Part shown: positions 16,607 to 26,234 of the stretch, in pieces
Layout of the letters: each line of letters opens with the position of its first letter
Numbering within the stretch: position 1 is the first letter of the stretch
NCBI GenBank assembly: GCA_000696115.1
Contig: JJOH01000006.1
Location: 124,001 to 188,000 of the forward strand
Length of the DNA: 64,000 nt
Source of the DNA: Streptomyces olindensis
Lineage (GTDB): Bacteria; Actinomycetota; Actinomycetes; Streptomycetales; Streptomycetaceae
Reading direction: 5' to 3'
Translations under genes and position numbers: made by a program
The notes under the pieces: model-generated
Databases searched by the model: none
The model's input: only the letters and a program-made list of their open reading frames with translations
What the model was told of the DNA's origin: nothing

Positions 16607-17875
16607 GTGCAGCGGCGGCGGATGGCAGGAACGATCGCGGTGGTGTCCGCACTGGGCATGACGGCGGTCCTCGGCGGCTGCGGAGTCACGGGCGGTTCCG
16701 CCGACGTGACCCTGAAGCTGGTCGCCGCCGACTACGGCGACAGTGCGGCCAACAGCTCCCAGAAGTACTGGGACAAGCTCGTCCGGGAGTACGAGGCGGA
16801 CAACCCCGGCGTCAGCATCGACGTCAGCGTCTACTCCTGGAACGACGTCGACCGCAAGGTCAGGGAGATGGTCTCCGCCGGTGACCCGCCGGACATGGCG
16901 CAGATCGGCGCGTACGCCGACTACGCGGCGCAGAACCAGCTCTACAAGGCCGACGACCTGCTCTCCATACCCGTGCAGGCCGACTTCGTCGGGCAGCTGG
17001 CCTCCGCCGGCCAGGTCAAGGGCGTGCAGTACGGCATGCCGTTCGCCTCCTCCACGCGCGTGCTCTTCTACAACAAGGCCCTCTTCGCCAAGGCCGGCAT
17101 CACCCCGCCCAAGACGTGGGACGACCTGGCCGACGACGCCGAGGCGCTCAAGGCCGAGGGCGTGAAGTACCCCTACGCGCTGCCCCTCGGCCCGGAGGAG
17201 GCGCAGGCCGAGACCATGCAGTGGATGCTCAGCGGCGGGGGCGGCTACACCGACAGCGTCGACAGCTACGGCATCGACTCCCCGGAGAACATCGACACCT
17301 TCTCCTGGCTGAAGGAGGAACTGGTCGGCAAGGACCTGACCGGGCCGGTCGCGCCGGGCGAGCTCAACCGGGCCGACGCGTTCGCCGCCTTCGCCAAGGG
17401 CGAGGTCGGCATGCTCAACGGCCACCCCTCCCTGATGAAGATCGCCGCCAAGAAGGGCGTCGAGTACGGGATGGTGCCGATGCCGGGCAAGGAGGGCACG
17501 AGCAAGTCCACGCTCGGTGTCGCCGACTGGATGACGGCCTTCAAGAAGAACGGCCACCGCGACCAGATCGGCGACTTCCTCGACTTCGTCTACAGCGAGA
17601 AGAACGTGCTGGCCTTCTCCCGCGAGTACGACCTGCTGCCGGTCACCGCCTCCGCGTCCGCGACCATGACCGCCTCCGACCGGGACCGGCACCTCCGGCC
17701 GTTCCTGGAGGAGCTGCTCACCTCCGAGCTCTACCCGGTCGGCAAGACCTCCTGGGCCGATGTCAGCGCCCAGATCAAGCAGCAGATCGGCAAGGCGGTC
17801 GCCCCCGGCGGCAGCCCCTCGGGCGTCCTGGGCCACCTCCAGGCGGTGGCGGCCCGGGCGGAGAGCGCCGAGTAG
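16607..17875 (+). CDS. Extracellular sugar-binding lipoprotein (ABC transporter)
   Basis: A 422-residue family-1 solute-binding protein. The signal peptide VQRRRMAGTIAVVSALGMTAVLGGC ends in a lipobox with Cys25, so it should be tethered outside the membrane. The two-lobe fold is shown by VLFYNKALFAKAGITPPKTWDDLADDA and FAKGEVGMLNGHPSLMKIA. No permease or ATPase gene is adjacent; it may use permeases and an MsiK-type ATPase encoded elsewhere. Divergent from nagKA across two dre sites, so a chitosugar or GlcNAc ligand is likely but unproven. The GTG at 16607 follows GGGGAAG. Confidence 0.87.
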   Translation: MQRRRMAGTIAVVSALGMTAVLGGCGVTGGSADVTLKLVAADYGDSAANSSQKYWDKLVREYEADNPGVSIDVSVYSWNDVDRKVREMVSAGDPPDMAQIGAYADYAAQNQLYKADDLLSIPVQADFVGQLASAGQVKGVQYGMPFASSTRVLFYNKALFAKAGITPPKTWDDLADDAEALKAEGVKYPYALPLGPEEAQAETMQWMLSGGGGYTDSVDSYGIDSPENIDTFSWLKEELVGKDLTGPVAPGELNRADAFAAFAKGEVGMLNGHPSLMKIAAKKGVEYGMVPMPGKEGTSKSTLGVADWMTAFKKNGHRDQIGDFLDFVYSEKNVLAFSREYDLLPVTASASATMTASDRDRHLRPFLEELLTSELYPVGKTSWADVSAQIKQQIGKAVAPGGSPSGVLGHLQAVAARAESAE

Positions 17876-17910
17876 TCCCGCTGTCGGTGCCAGGGGTTAC
17901 CGTGCCGGGC

Positions 17911-18156
17911 ATGGACGAGGAGACCGACCAGGCCCGGCTCGGGCGCGCGGAGCAGGACATCCTCGCGCTCGAACGCCGGGGCTTCACCGGCCCCGGCGCG
18001 AAGGAACGGGCCATACGCGAGGAGCTGGGCCTCGCCCCCGTGCGCTACTACCAGCTCCTCAACGCCCTGCTGGACGACCCCCGGGCCCTGGCCCACGACC
18101 CGGTGACGGTCAACCGACTGCGCCGGATACGGGACAGACGCCGGGCGGAACGCTGA
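17911..18156 (+). CDS. DUF3263 family small protein
   Basis: An 81-residue highly charged helical protein with the DUF3263 core FTGPGAKERAIREELGLAPVRYYQLLNALLDDP, which resembles a helix-turn-helix; family members are conserved in actinobacteria but uncharacterised. The ATG at 17911 is preceded 7 nt upstream by TACCGT, implying a leaderless transcript separate from the binding-protein gene; the GTG at 17902 is an alternative. It ends 17 nt before the convergent otsB. Confidence 0.82.
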   Translation: MDEETDQARLGRAEQDILALERRGFTGPGAKERAIREELGLAPVRYYQLLNALLDDPRALAHDPVTVNRLRRIRDRRRAER

Positions 18157-18173
18157 AGGGCGGACCCGGGCGC

Positions 18174-19016
18174 TCAGTCCAGCCGTTCCGCCAGCGCGGC
18201 GAGCAGCGCTACGACGCCCTCCGGGCCGTCCACCACCAGGTCCGCGCGTTCCCGCAGCTCGGTCACCTCGTCGCTGCCGCTGCACACCAGCAGGCCCGGG
18301 GTGCCGTCGGAGCGGAGCGCGTCCACCGCCGCGTAGGCGGGCAGGTCGCCCAGGTCGTCGCCGGCGTAGAGGACGGACCCGGCGCCGATCTCCCGGGCGA
18401 AGTCGCTCAGGGCGACGCCCTTGTCCATGCCGGGCGGGCGGAGTTCGAGGACCATGCGGCCGGGCTCGACGATCAGGCCGTTCCGGGTCGCCAGGTCGGT
18501 GAGCGGCGCGCGGAGCGCCTCGAAGGCGGCCTGGGGGTCGGGGGCCCGGCGGGTGTGCACGGCCACGGCCCGGCCCTTGTCCTCCACCCAGGTCCCGCTC
18601 CCTTCGAGCAGCCCGGGCAGCTCGGCGCGGACGGCTTCGACGCCGGGGTGCGGTGCGGGCGCGGTGATCTCGCCGCTGCGGGCGTCCCACCGCTCGGCGC
18701 CGTAGTGCCCGAGTACGACCAGGTGCTCAAGCCCCGGCACGTCCGCGAAGGCGCCGTTGCGTACCGCGACCTCGGCGGGCCGGCCCGTGACCACCGCCAC
18801 GGCCGCCACCTTCGGCGCGAGCGCGGCCAGCGCCGGCACCGCCTCCGGGTGAGCCCGGGCCCGCTCCGGGTCGGCCACGATCGGCGCGAGGGTCCCGTCG
18901 AAGTCGAGGCCGATCAGGGCCTTGCCGGGTCCGGCGAGGAGCGCGTCGAGGCCCTCCTGTCCGGCCCGGGTGCGGGGCGTGGGCAGCGGCCGGGCCGCCG
19001 GAGTCGTGCCGCTCAT
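18174..19016 (-). CDS. otsB: Trehalose-6-phosphate phosphatase
   Basis: A 280-residue HAD phosphatase that removes phosphate from trehalose-6-phosphate. HAD motif I is LIGLDFDGTLAPIV (Asp nucleophile and Asp acid), motif II lies near VVTGRP, motif III/IV is VLYAGDDLGDLPAY. The cap domain contains the family segment WVEDKGRAVAVHTR and ELRPPGMDKGVAL. The start ATG overlaps the otsA stop (ATGA), so translation should be coupled. It completes the OtsA-OtsB route. Confidence 0.92.
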   Translation of the reverse strand: MSGTTPAARPLPTPRTRAGQEGLDALLAGPGKALIGLDFDGTLAPIVADPERARAHPEAVPALAALAPKVAAVAVVTGRPAEVAVRNGAFADVPGLEHLVVLGHYGAERWDARSGEITAPAPHPGVEAVRAELPGLLEGSGTWVEDKGRAVAVHTRRAPDPQAAFEALRAPLTDLATRNGLIVEPGRMVLELRPPGMDKGVALSDFAREIGAGSVLYAGDDLGDLPAYAAVDALRSDGTPGLLVCSGSDEVTELRERADLVVDGPEGVVALLAALAERLD

Positions 19017-20455
19017 CCCCGCAACGCCTCCAGCTGGTCCACGAACCACTGCGCGGGCGGCAGTGCCGTGGCCGCCGCCGCCAGCCGCTTGCTCCGCTCG
19101 GCGCGCTCCTCCGGGCCCATCGACAGGGCCTCGTGCAGGGCCGTCGCCGTGCCGGTGATGTCGTAGGGGTTGACCGTGATCGCGTCCTCGCCCAGTTCCT
19201 CGTACGCCCCGGCCTCCCTGGACAGCACCAGCGCGCAGCCCGCGTCGGAGACGACCGGGACCTCCTTGGCGACCAGGTTCATGCCGTCCCGGATGGGGTT
19301 GACCAGCGCCACGTCGGCCAGCCGGTACGCGGCCAGGGAGCGGGCGAAGTCGTCCTTCACGTGCAGGACGACCGGTGTCCAGCCGGGCGTCCCGAACTCG
19401 GCGTTGATCTCCTCCGCCAGCCGCTGCACCTCGGCCGTGTAGTCGCGGTACACCGCGAGGTCCTGCCGCGAGGGATAGGCGAAGGCGACGTGCACCACGC
19501 GCTCGCGCCACTCGCCGTGGGCTTCGAGGAGCCGCCGGTAGGCCAGCAGCCCGCGCACGATGTTCTTCGACAGCTCCGTGCGGTCCACCCGGACGATCGT
19601 GCGGCGGCCCTCGCCGATCTCCTCCCGGAGCGCGGCCATCCGCTCCTCGACGTCCTGCTCGTGGGACCGCTTCCGCAGGAAGTCCGCGTCGGCGCCCAGC
19701 CCGTGCACGCCGACGCGCGTGCCGCCGAGCCCGCCCGCGAACCGCTCCGCGCACGCGACGAAGGCGTCCGCCCAGCGCTGCGTGAGGAAGCCCAGCCGGT
19801 CCGCGCCCAGCATGCCGCGCAGCACCTGCCCGGCCACGTCGTCCGGCAGCATCCGGAAGTACTCGGGCGGTGCCCACGGCGTGTGCGAGAAGTGGCCGAT
19901 CCTCAGGTCCGGGCGCAGCTCGCGGAGCATGCCCGGCACCAGCGTCAGGTGGTAGTCCTGCACGACGACCGCCGCGCCCTGCGCCGCCTCCTCGGCCAGC
20001 GCCTCGGCGAACGCCCGGTTGTACGTCTCGTAGGACGCCCACTGGCGCCGGAACTCCGCGTCGAAGACCGGCTCCAGCGGCGTCTGGTACAGCATGTGGT
20101 GCACGAACCACAGGACGGAGTTGGCGATGCCGTTGTAGGCGTCGGCGTGCACGTCGGCCGGGATGTCCAGCATCCGCACGCCGTCCTCTCCCGCCCGTCG
20201 CCCGCCGCCACCCCTCTGCGGAGGGGCCTCCGGCCCCGCCCCTACGATTCCGCGGCGGACCGCCTCCCGGTCGCCGTCGGACAGCGCCGAGCACACCCAC
20301 AGCGCGTCCGCGTCCGACCCGATCGCGGACAGCCCCGAGACCAGTCCGCCACCGCCCCGCTTGGCGTTCAGCGAACCGTCCTCGCCCACCGCGTAGGAGA
20401 CCGGACCGCGGTTGGAGGCCACCAGCACTCGTGCAGCACCGTACGTCGAAGCCAT
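19013..20455 (-). CDS. otsA: Trehalose-6-phosphate synthase
   Basis: A 480-residue GT20 glycosyltransferase making trehalose-6-phosphate from a nucleoside-diphosphate glucose and glucose-6-phosphate. Characteristic segments: LVASNRGPVSY and GGGGLVSGL (N-terminal donor loop), IGHFSHTPWAPPEYFRMLP, RVDRTELSKNIVRGL, VNPIRDGMNLVAKE. A Gly/Arg-rich insertion (about 73-95) interrupts the N-terminal half. The ATG at 20455 follows TTGAGG; a TTG three codons earlier is possible. It lies 73 nt downstream of gpgS and overlaps otsB, giving a compatible-solute operon. Confidence 0.93.
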   Translation of the reverse strand: MASTYGAARVLVASNRGPVSYAVGEDGSLNAKRGGGGLVSGLSAIGSDADALWVCSALSDGDREAVRRGIVGAGPEAPPQRGGGGRRAGEDGVRMLDIPADVHADAYNGIANSVLWFVHHMLYQTPLEPVFDAEFRRQWASYETYNRAFAEALAEEAAQGAAVVVQDYHLTLVPGMLRELRPDLRIGHFSHTPWAPPEYFRMLPDDVAGQVLRGMLGADRLGFLTQRWADAFVACAERFAGGLGGTRVGVHGLGADADFLRKRSHEQDVEERMAALREEIGEGRRTIVRVDRTELSKNIVRGLLAYRRLLEAHGEWRERVVHVAFAYPSRQDLAVYRDYTAEVQRLAEEINAEFGTPGWTPVVLHVKDDFARSLAAYRLADVALVNPIRDGMNLVAKEVPVVSDAGCALVLSREAGAYEELGEDAITVNPYDITGTATALHEALSMGPEERAERSKRLAAAATALPPAQWFVDQLEALRG

Positions 20456-20528
20456 ACGCCTCAACCTAGCCCGGCCTGTAAACGCTCAAACGTACGGACC
20501 TGCCGCGTCCGGCCGAAAACGACCCCGG

Positions 20529-21473
20529 TCAGGCCGCCTTCCGCTCCTGGTACTCGGCGATCTCCACCATCGGCGGACGTTCCTCGGTGTCGACCGAGTA
20601 CGTCCGCGGCTCGAAGCCGTCCCCGCCCCGCTCGAACTGGGTCAGGGACGGCCGGATCAGATGCCCGCGGGCCAGCCGCAGCTGGGCCGTGCGGTAGATC
20701 GCGGCGGCCATCCGGCCCAGCGCCTGCCCGTCCTGGTGCCGGTGCTTGCGCACGCCGATGTCCACCTGGGCGAGGGCGTCCAGCCCCACCAGGTGCAGGG
20801 CGTCCACCAGCATGCCCAGCTCGACGCCGTACCCGACGGGGAACGGCAGCTGCTCCAGCAGTGAGCGGCGGGCCGCGTACTCCCCGCCGAGCGGCTGCAC
20901 GAAGCCGGCCAGCTGCGGCCAGTGCATGTTCAGCAGCGGGCGCGCCATGAGTTCCGTGACCCGGCCGCCCTGCCCGGCCGCGCCGCCCAGCGGACGGTCG
21001 TACATGCCCTTGACCAGGTCCACGTCCGGCTCGGTGAGCAGCGGGCCCACGATCCCGGAGACGAAGTCGGACGAGAAGTCCCTCAGGTCGGCGTCGATGA
21101 AGCAGACGATGTCCCCGCGTGTGACGAGCAGCGAGCGCCACAGCACCTCGCCCTTGCCGGGCACCGCGGGCAGCCGGGGGAGGATGGTGTCCCGGTGCAC
21201 CACCGTCGCGCCCGCGGCGGCGGCCACCTCCGACGTGCGGTCGGTCGACCCCGAGTCGACGACGACCAGCTCGTCGACGAGCGGGACCTGCCGCATCAGG
21301 TCGTGGCGGATGACGGCGGCGATGTCGCCGACCGTCTCCTCCTCGTTGAGCGCGGGCAGCACGACGCTGACCGTCTGGCCCGTGCGCTGCTTGGCGGCCA
21401 GGATCCGGTGGAGCGGACGCTCGGTCGCGGACCAGGAACGGGTGCTCAGCCAGCGCTCGACTTCTTCCAGCAC
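20529..21473 (-). CDS. gpgS: Glucosyl-3-phosphoglycerate synthase
   Basis: A 314-residue GT-A glycosyltransferase (family GT81) transferring glucose to 3-phosphoglycerate, the first step to glucosylglycerate. Motifs: VVLPALNEEETVGDI (donor-binding loop), VVDSGSTDRT, FIDADLRDFSSDFV (metal-binding DxD), GGEYAARRSLLEQLPFPVGYGVE. No transmembrane segments. In mycobacteria this enzyme starts methylglucose-lipopolysaccharide synthesis; in Streptomyces glucosylglycerate serves as a compatible solute under nitrogen or salt stress (known from the family, not shown here). It heads the operon with otsA-otsB. Confidence 0.9.
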   Translation of the reverse strand: MLEEVERWLSTRSWSATERPLHRILAAKQRTGQTVSVVLPALNEEETVGDIAAVIRHDLMRQVPLVDELVVVDSGSTDRTSEVAAAAGATVVHRDTILPRLPAVPGKGEVLWRSLLVTRGDIVCFIDADLRDFSSDFVSGIVGPLLTEPDVDLVKGMYDRPLGGAAGQGGRVTELMARPLLNMHWPQLAGFVQPLGGEYAARRSLLEQLPFPVGYGVELGMLVDALHLVGLDALAQVDIGVRKHRHQDGQALGRMAAAIYRTAQLRLARGHLIRPSLTQFERGGDGFEPRTYSVDTEERPPMVEIAEYQERKAA

Positions 21474-21630
21474 CGTGGCGGCTCCTTAGCGTTCTCTCGG
21501 CGGGACGGACTGTGAGCCATCTCGCGGTTCGGACGACTATCTCAAGGGTCCTGGTCGTCGGTTACAGTCTTGAACAACGCGGATGACCATCGCATGTCCG
21601 GGGTCAACCGTCGTTTACAACCACATACAG

Positions 21631-21782
21631 CTCATCCAGAGGGGCAGAGGGATACGGCCCGATGAAGCCCCGGCAACCCTCCAGTCGGTACTCGTAGGTC
21701 ACTGGCGACCACAGCGCGAGGCTCCCGGCTAGGGAAGGTGCCAAATCCGTCTCACGGCGAGATGCGTCGTGAGGAAGATGAG
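21631..21782 (+). promoter_or_regulatory. SAM-I (S-box) riboswitch upstream of thrC
   Basis: A 152-nt aptamer. P1 is CTCATC (21631-21636) with GATGAG (21777-21782); the conserved core includes AGAGGGAT, GATGAAGCCCCGGCAACC and GGTGCCAAATCC; P4 is CTCAC/GTGAG around 21751-21773. No T-rich terminator follows. The P1 3' strand runs straight into AGGAGAAAGGG, the purine-rich ribosome-binding region of thrC, which points to translational control. Confidence 0.9.
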
Positions 21783-21802
21783 GAGAAAGGGCCTCGCCTC
21801 AC

Positions 21803-23089
21803 ATGGCTGTGCAGACTGTTGCAAGCACCACGAACTCCACCGTAGACCTCGGCCCGGCCGCCGCCCTGAGCTGCCGCGAGTGCGGTCACCGCGTCCCCCT
21901 CGGCCCGGTCTTCGCCTGTGAGGAGTGTTTCGGCCCGCTGGAGATCGCCTACGACTTCTCCGCGTACGACGCCGAGGAGCTCCGCAAGCGGATCGAGGCG
22001 GGCCCCGCGAACATCTGGCGTTACGCCCCGCTGCTGCCCGTCCCGGCCGACGTGGCGGACAAGCCGAACCTCAACCCGGGCTGGACCAAGCTGATCAAGG
22101 CCGACAACCTCGCCCGCGAGCTGGGTGTCGACGCCGGCAAGCTGTTCGTGAAGGACGACTCGGGCAACCCGACGCACTCCTTCAAGGACCGCGTCGTCGC
22201 GCAGGCCCTGGAGGCCGCCCGCGCCTTCGGCTTCACCACGCTCTCCTGCTCCTCCACCGGCAACCTCGCCGGCGCCGTGGGTGCCGCAGCGGCCCGCGCC
22301 GGCTTCCGCTCCTGCGTGTTCATCCCGCACGACCTGGAGCAGGGCAAGGTCGTCATGGCCGCGGTCTACGGCGGCGAGCTCGTCGGCATCGAGGGCAACT
22401 ACGACGACGTGAACCGCTTCTGCTCCGAGCTGATCGGCGACCCGGCCGGCGAGGGCTGGGGCTTCGTCAACGTCAACCTGCGGCCGTACTACGCCGAGGG
22501 CTCCAAGACCCTCGCGTACGAGATCTGCGAGCAGCTCGGCTGGCAGCTGCCCGACCAGATCGTGGTGCCGATCGCCTCCGGCTCCCAGCTCACGAAGATC
22601 GACAAGGGTCTGCAGGAGCTGATCAAGCTCGGGCTGGTCGAGGACAAGCCGTACAAGATCTTCGGCGCGCAGGCCGAGGGCTGCTCGCCGGTGTCGACGG
22701 CGTTCAAGGCCGGGCACGACGTGGTGCGGCCGCAGAAGCCGGACACGATCGCCAAGTCGCTGGCGATCGGCAACCCGGCGGACGGGCCGTACGTGCTGGA
22801 CATCGCGCGGCGGACGGGCGGTTTCGTGGAGGACGTGACGGACGAGCAGGTCGTTGACGCGATCAAGGTTCTCGCCCGGACCGAGGGAGTCTTCGCGGAG
22901 ACCGCCGGTGGGGTGACCGTGGGGGTGACGCGCAAGTTGATCGAGAACGGGGTGCTCGACCCCACGAAGACCACTGTCGTACTCAACACCGGGGATGGTC
23001 TGAAGACGCTGGACGCGGTGGCGGGCACGGGGCTCACCGCGACCATTCGTCCCAACCTCGAGTCGTTCCGTGAGGCTGGGCTCGTCTGA
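21803..23089 (+). CDS. thrC: Threonine synthase
   Basis: A 428-residue PLP enzyme converting O-phosphohomoserine to threonine. The N-terminus carries a zinc-ribbon-like CRECGHR..FACEECFG; the PLP lysine is in NPTHSFKDR (about K129); the phosphate-binding loop is SSTGNLAGAVG. Length fits the long actinobacterial class. The ATG at 21803 lies 21 nt after a SAM riboswitch, so synthesis should respond to SAM. It is monocistronic or followed by the small MoaD-like gene 85 nt downstream, with a 25-bp interspersed repeat between. Confidence 0.95.
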   Translation: MAVQTVASTTNSTVDLGPAAALSCRECGHRVPLGPVFACEECFGPLEIAYDFSAYDAEELRKRIEAGPANIWRYAPLLPVPADVADKPNLNPGWTKLIKADNLARELGVDAGKLFVKDDSGNPTHSFKDRVVAQALEAARAFGFTTLSCSSTGNLAGAVGAAAARAGFRSCVFIPHDLEQGKVVMAAVYGGELVGIEGNYDDVNRFCSELIGDPAGEGWGFVNVNLRPYYAEGSKTLAYEICEQLGWQLPDQIVVPIASGSQLTKIDKGLQELIKLGLVEDKPYKIFGAQAEGCSPVSTAFKAGHDVVRPQKPDTIAKSLAIGNPADGPYVLDIARRTGGFVEDVTDEQVVDAIKVLARTEGVFAETAGGVTVGVTRKLIENGVLDPTKTTVVLNTGDGLKTLDAVAGTGLTATIRPNLESFREAGLV

Positions 23090-23117
23090 TCGTTCTCCGC
23101 TGCGGGCCGGTGGGGGT

Positions 23118-23142
23118 TGGTCGCGCAGTTCCCCGCGCCCCT
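23118..23142 (+). repeat. Interspersed 25-bp repeat, copy 2
   Basis: Identical in 25 bp to 15488-15512 and placed between thrC and the MoaD-like gene, the usual intergenic setting for this element. Confidence 0.8.
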
Positions 23143-23174
23143 AGGTAACTCGTCCAACCGGAGGTTTTGAAGTC

Positions 23175-23450
23175 ATGAGCGTCACCGTTCGCATCCCCAC
23201 CATCCTGCGTACCTACACCGGCGGGCAGGCCGAGGTCGCCGCCGAGGGGGCGACCCTCGGGGAGGTCATCGCCGATCTGGAGAAGAACCACACGGGGATC
23301 GCCGCCCGCGTGCTGGACGACCAGGGCAAGTTGCGGCGTTTCGTCAACGTGTACGTGAACGACGACGACGTGCGATTCGAGCAGGGGCTGGAGACGGCGA
23401 CGCCGGACGGTGCCGGCGTGTCGATCATCCCGGCCGTCGCCGGCGGCTGA
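23175..23450 (+). CDS. MoaD/ThiS-type sulfur-carrier protein (CysO-like)
   Basis: A 91-residue beta-grasp ubiquitin-like protein ending in a free Gly-Gly (IIPAVAGG), the thiocarboxylation site. The sequence (MSVTVRIPTILRTYTGG, NVYVNDDDVRFEQGLET) is closest to the CysO/MoaD branch that delivers sulfur to cysteine or molybdopterin synthesis. No activating MoeZ or CysM gene is adjacent. The ATG follows GGAGGTTTTGAAGTC. A strong terminator follows, so thrC and this gene may form one transcription unit. Confidence 0.88.
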   Translation: MSVTVRIPTILRTYTGGQAEVAAEGATLGEVIADLEKNHTGIAARVLDDQGKLRRFVNVYVNDDDVRFEQGLETATPDGAGVSIIPAVAGG

Positions 23451-23507
23451 ACCGGTCGCCCGCCCCGATTGTTACTTGCGGTAACGGTCGTCACCGAGAG
23501 TTCATCG

Positions 23508-23544
23508 AATTGCCCCCTCCGTGAGAGAAGCGGAGGGGGCAATT
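23508..23544 (+). terminator. Strong stem-loop terminator
   Basis: A 14-bp perfect stem from AATTGCCCCCTCCG (23508-23521) to CGGAGGGGGCAATT (23531-23544) with a 9-nt loop. It ends the thrC/MoaD-like unit. Confidence 0.85.
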
Positions 23545-23897
23545 CAGTGTGGTTGAGCGGGGTACAGTTGGGGAACGCGATGCCGATCCCCTGATCGGAA
23601 ACCCTGAATTCCTGCCGCACGCCCGACAAGATGTAGCCAAAGTGTGTGCATCTTTCGCGGCTTTTGTTCCCTTTGTGTGGCCCGACTTGCCCTGAATTCA
23701 GGCGAATTCTCCCCACATTCCGGATGCCGCGCGTCCAGAATTCTCGTCCGATTGACCTGTTGCAGACGGCAGTTGGACAGATACATTCAGCCGCGGTCGA
23801 CGCGTTCCGGCGCACGCCCCCAACCGTGGGGGGTGAGGTCTGACCCGGATCCGCGAAGTGTGGATCTGTGCAAGGGCCAGTAATAGGGGAGTTAGGC
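23545..23897 (+). other. Gene-free leader of the cold-shock gene
   Basis: This 353-nt stretch holds no convincing gene. It is less GC-rich than its surroundings, carries GAATTC-type sequences (including the palindrome CCTGAATTCAGG) and a GATCC/GGATC hairpin near 23849-23867. A long structured 5' leader is typical of cold-shock mRNAs, so part of it is probably untranslated leader. AGGGGAGTT just before 23898 supplies the ribosome-binding site. Confidence 0.5.
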
Positions 23898-24101
23898 ATG
23901 GCTCAGGGCACCGTCAAGTGGTTCAACGCGGAGAAGGGGTACGGCTTCATCGCGGTCGACGGTGGTGCGGATGTTTTCGTCCACTACAGCGCGATCCAGA
24001 TGGACGGTTACCGCACCCTGGAAGAGGGCCAGCGGGTTGAGTTCGAGATCTCGCAGGGCCAGAAGGGTCCGCAGGCCGACATGGTTCGCGTCGCCGGCTG
24101 A
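23898..24101 (+). CDS. Cold-shock domain protein (CspA family)
   Basis: A 67-residue cold-shock domain protein. It has RNP1 (KGYGFIAV) and RNP2 (DVFVHYSAI) in the context [17 protein letters not shown]. It binds single-stranded nucleic acid as an RNA chaperone. It is a single-domain protein of standard size, unlike the longer homologue at 53744. The ATG at 23898 follows GGGGAGTTAGGC. Streptomyces carries many paralogues (Sco F family), so the exact number cannot be assigned from sequence. Confidence 0.93.
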   Translation: MAQGTVKWFNAEKGYGFIAVDGGADVFVHYSAIQMDGYRTLEEGQRVEFEISQGQKGPQADMVRVAG

Positions 24102-24141
24102 ACGCGTTCCACGACCAAACCGCAAGCGACCGGTCTTCTCT

Positions 24142-24174
24142 GAAGGGCCCGTACCCCCGGGGTACGGGCCCTTC
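24142..24174 (+). terminator. Terminator of the cold-shock gene
   Basis: GAAGGGCCCGTACC pairs perfectly with GGTACGGGCCCTTC (14 bp) around a short loop, 40 nt after the stop codon. Confidence 0.8.
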
Positions 24175-24244
24175 GGCCTGTTCGAAGGCCCTGTCGGACG
24201 GTGTTCGCGGGCGGCTGACGCCCCCGCCCGATCCAGGGCAGGCG

Positions 24245-24271
24245 CTTGCACTCGCAGGGGTCGAGTGCTAA
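24245..24271 (+). promoter_or_regulatory. CIRCE operator 1 (HrcA) upstream of groEL2
   Basis: CTTGCACTC-N9-GAGTGCTAA; the right arm is a perfect CIRCE half and the left arm matches 7 of 9. Confidence 0.85.
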
Positions 24272-24280
24272 TCATTGGCG

Positions 24281-24307
24281 TTAGCACTCTGAAGGTGAGA
24301 GTGACAA
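24281..24307 (+). promoter_or_regulatory. CIRCE operator 2 (HrcA) upstream of groEL2
   Basis: TTAGCACTC-N9-GAGTGACAA; the left arm is perfect and the right arm matches 7 of 9. The spacing to operator 1 is again 9 nt, so four half-sites repeat every 18 bp. Confidence 0.75.
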
Positions 24308-24401
24308 CGTAAGGACCGGGTCGGTGAGGCCACGGGCCGGGTGGGGCAAGGAACCACCGGTCGGGGCCGTCCGTCGCGGGCGCGGGCGCGGTCCGAAGTA
24401 A

Positions 24402-26054
<1,653 letters not shown>

Positions 26055-26080
26055 TCGACCCGGTCGATCAACGTCCTTTC

Positions 26081-26122
26081 CGAGGGCGGCACTTCCTGTT
26101 CCGACAGGGAGTGCCGCCCTCG
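26081..26122 (+). terminator. Terminator of groEL2
   Basis: CGAGGGCGGCACT pairs with AGTGCCGCCCTCG (13 bp), and the loop itself contains a TCCTGT/ACAGGGA mini-stem. It starts 27 nt after the groEL2 stop. Confidence 0.8.
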
Positions 26123-26203
26123 GGCGTGTGCGGGATCACAGTGGGGGCGGGATGCCGTGGGCAGGGCCGGGCTGTTGGAATGAGCGCCATATGCGCATGC
26201 ACA

Positions 26204-26215
26204 TACCGACCGGTA
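26204..26215 (+). promoter_or_regulatory. TetR-type operator candidate before the OYE gene
   Basis: TACCG-AC-CGGTA is an inverted repeat with perfect 5-bp arms, 20 nt before the GTG. The ACCGnnCGGT core is typical of TetR-family sites. No TetR gene is adjacent, so the regulator would be encoded elsewhere. Confidence 0.4.
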
Positions 26216-26234
26216 CCTCCTGAGGAGTCCCCAC

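Noticed and set aside
15526..16689. Longer start for the nagK gene at 16689
   Set aside because: Would code through both dre operators and the divergent promoter; the GTG at 16467 fits the ROK family start.
23213..23899. Minus-strand frame over the cold-shock leader
   Set aside because: Crosses the MoaD-like gene, a strong terminator and the leader; no ribosome-binding site or family match.
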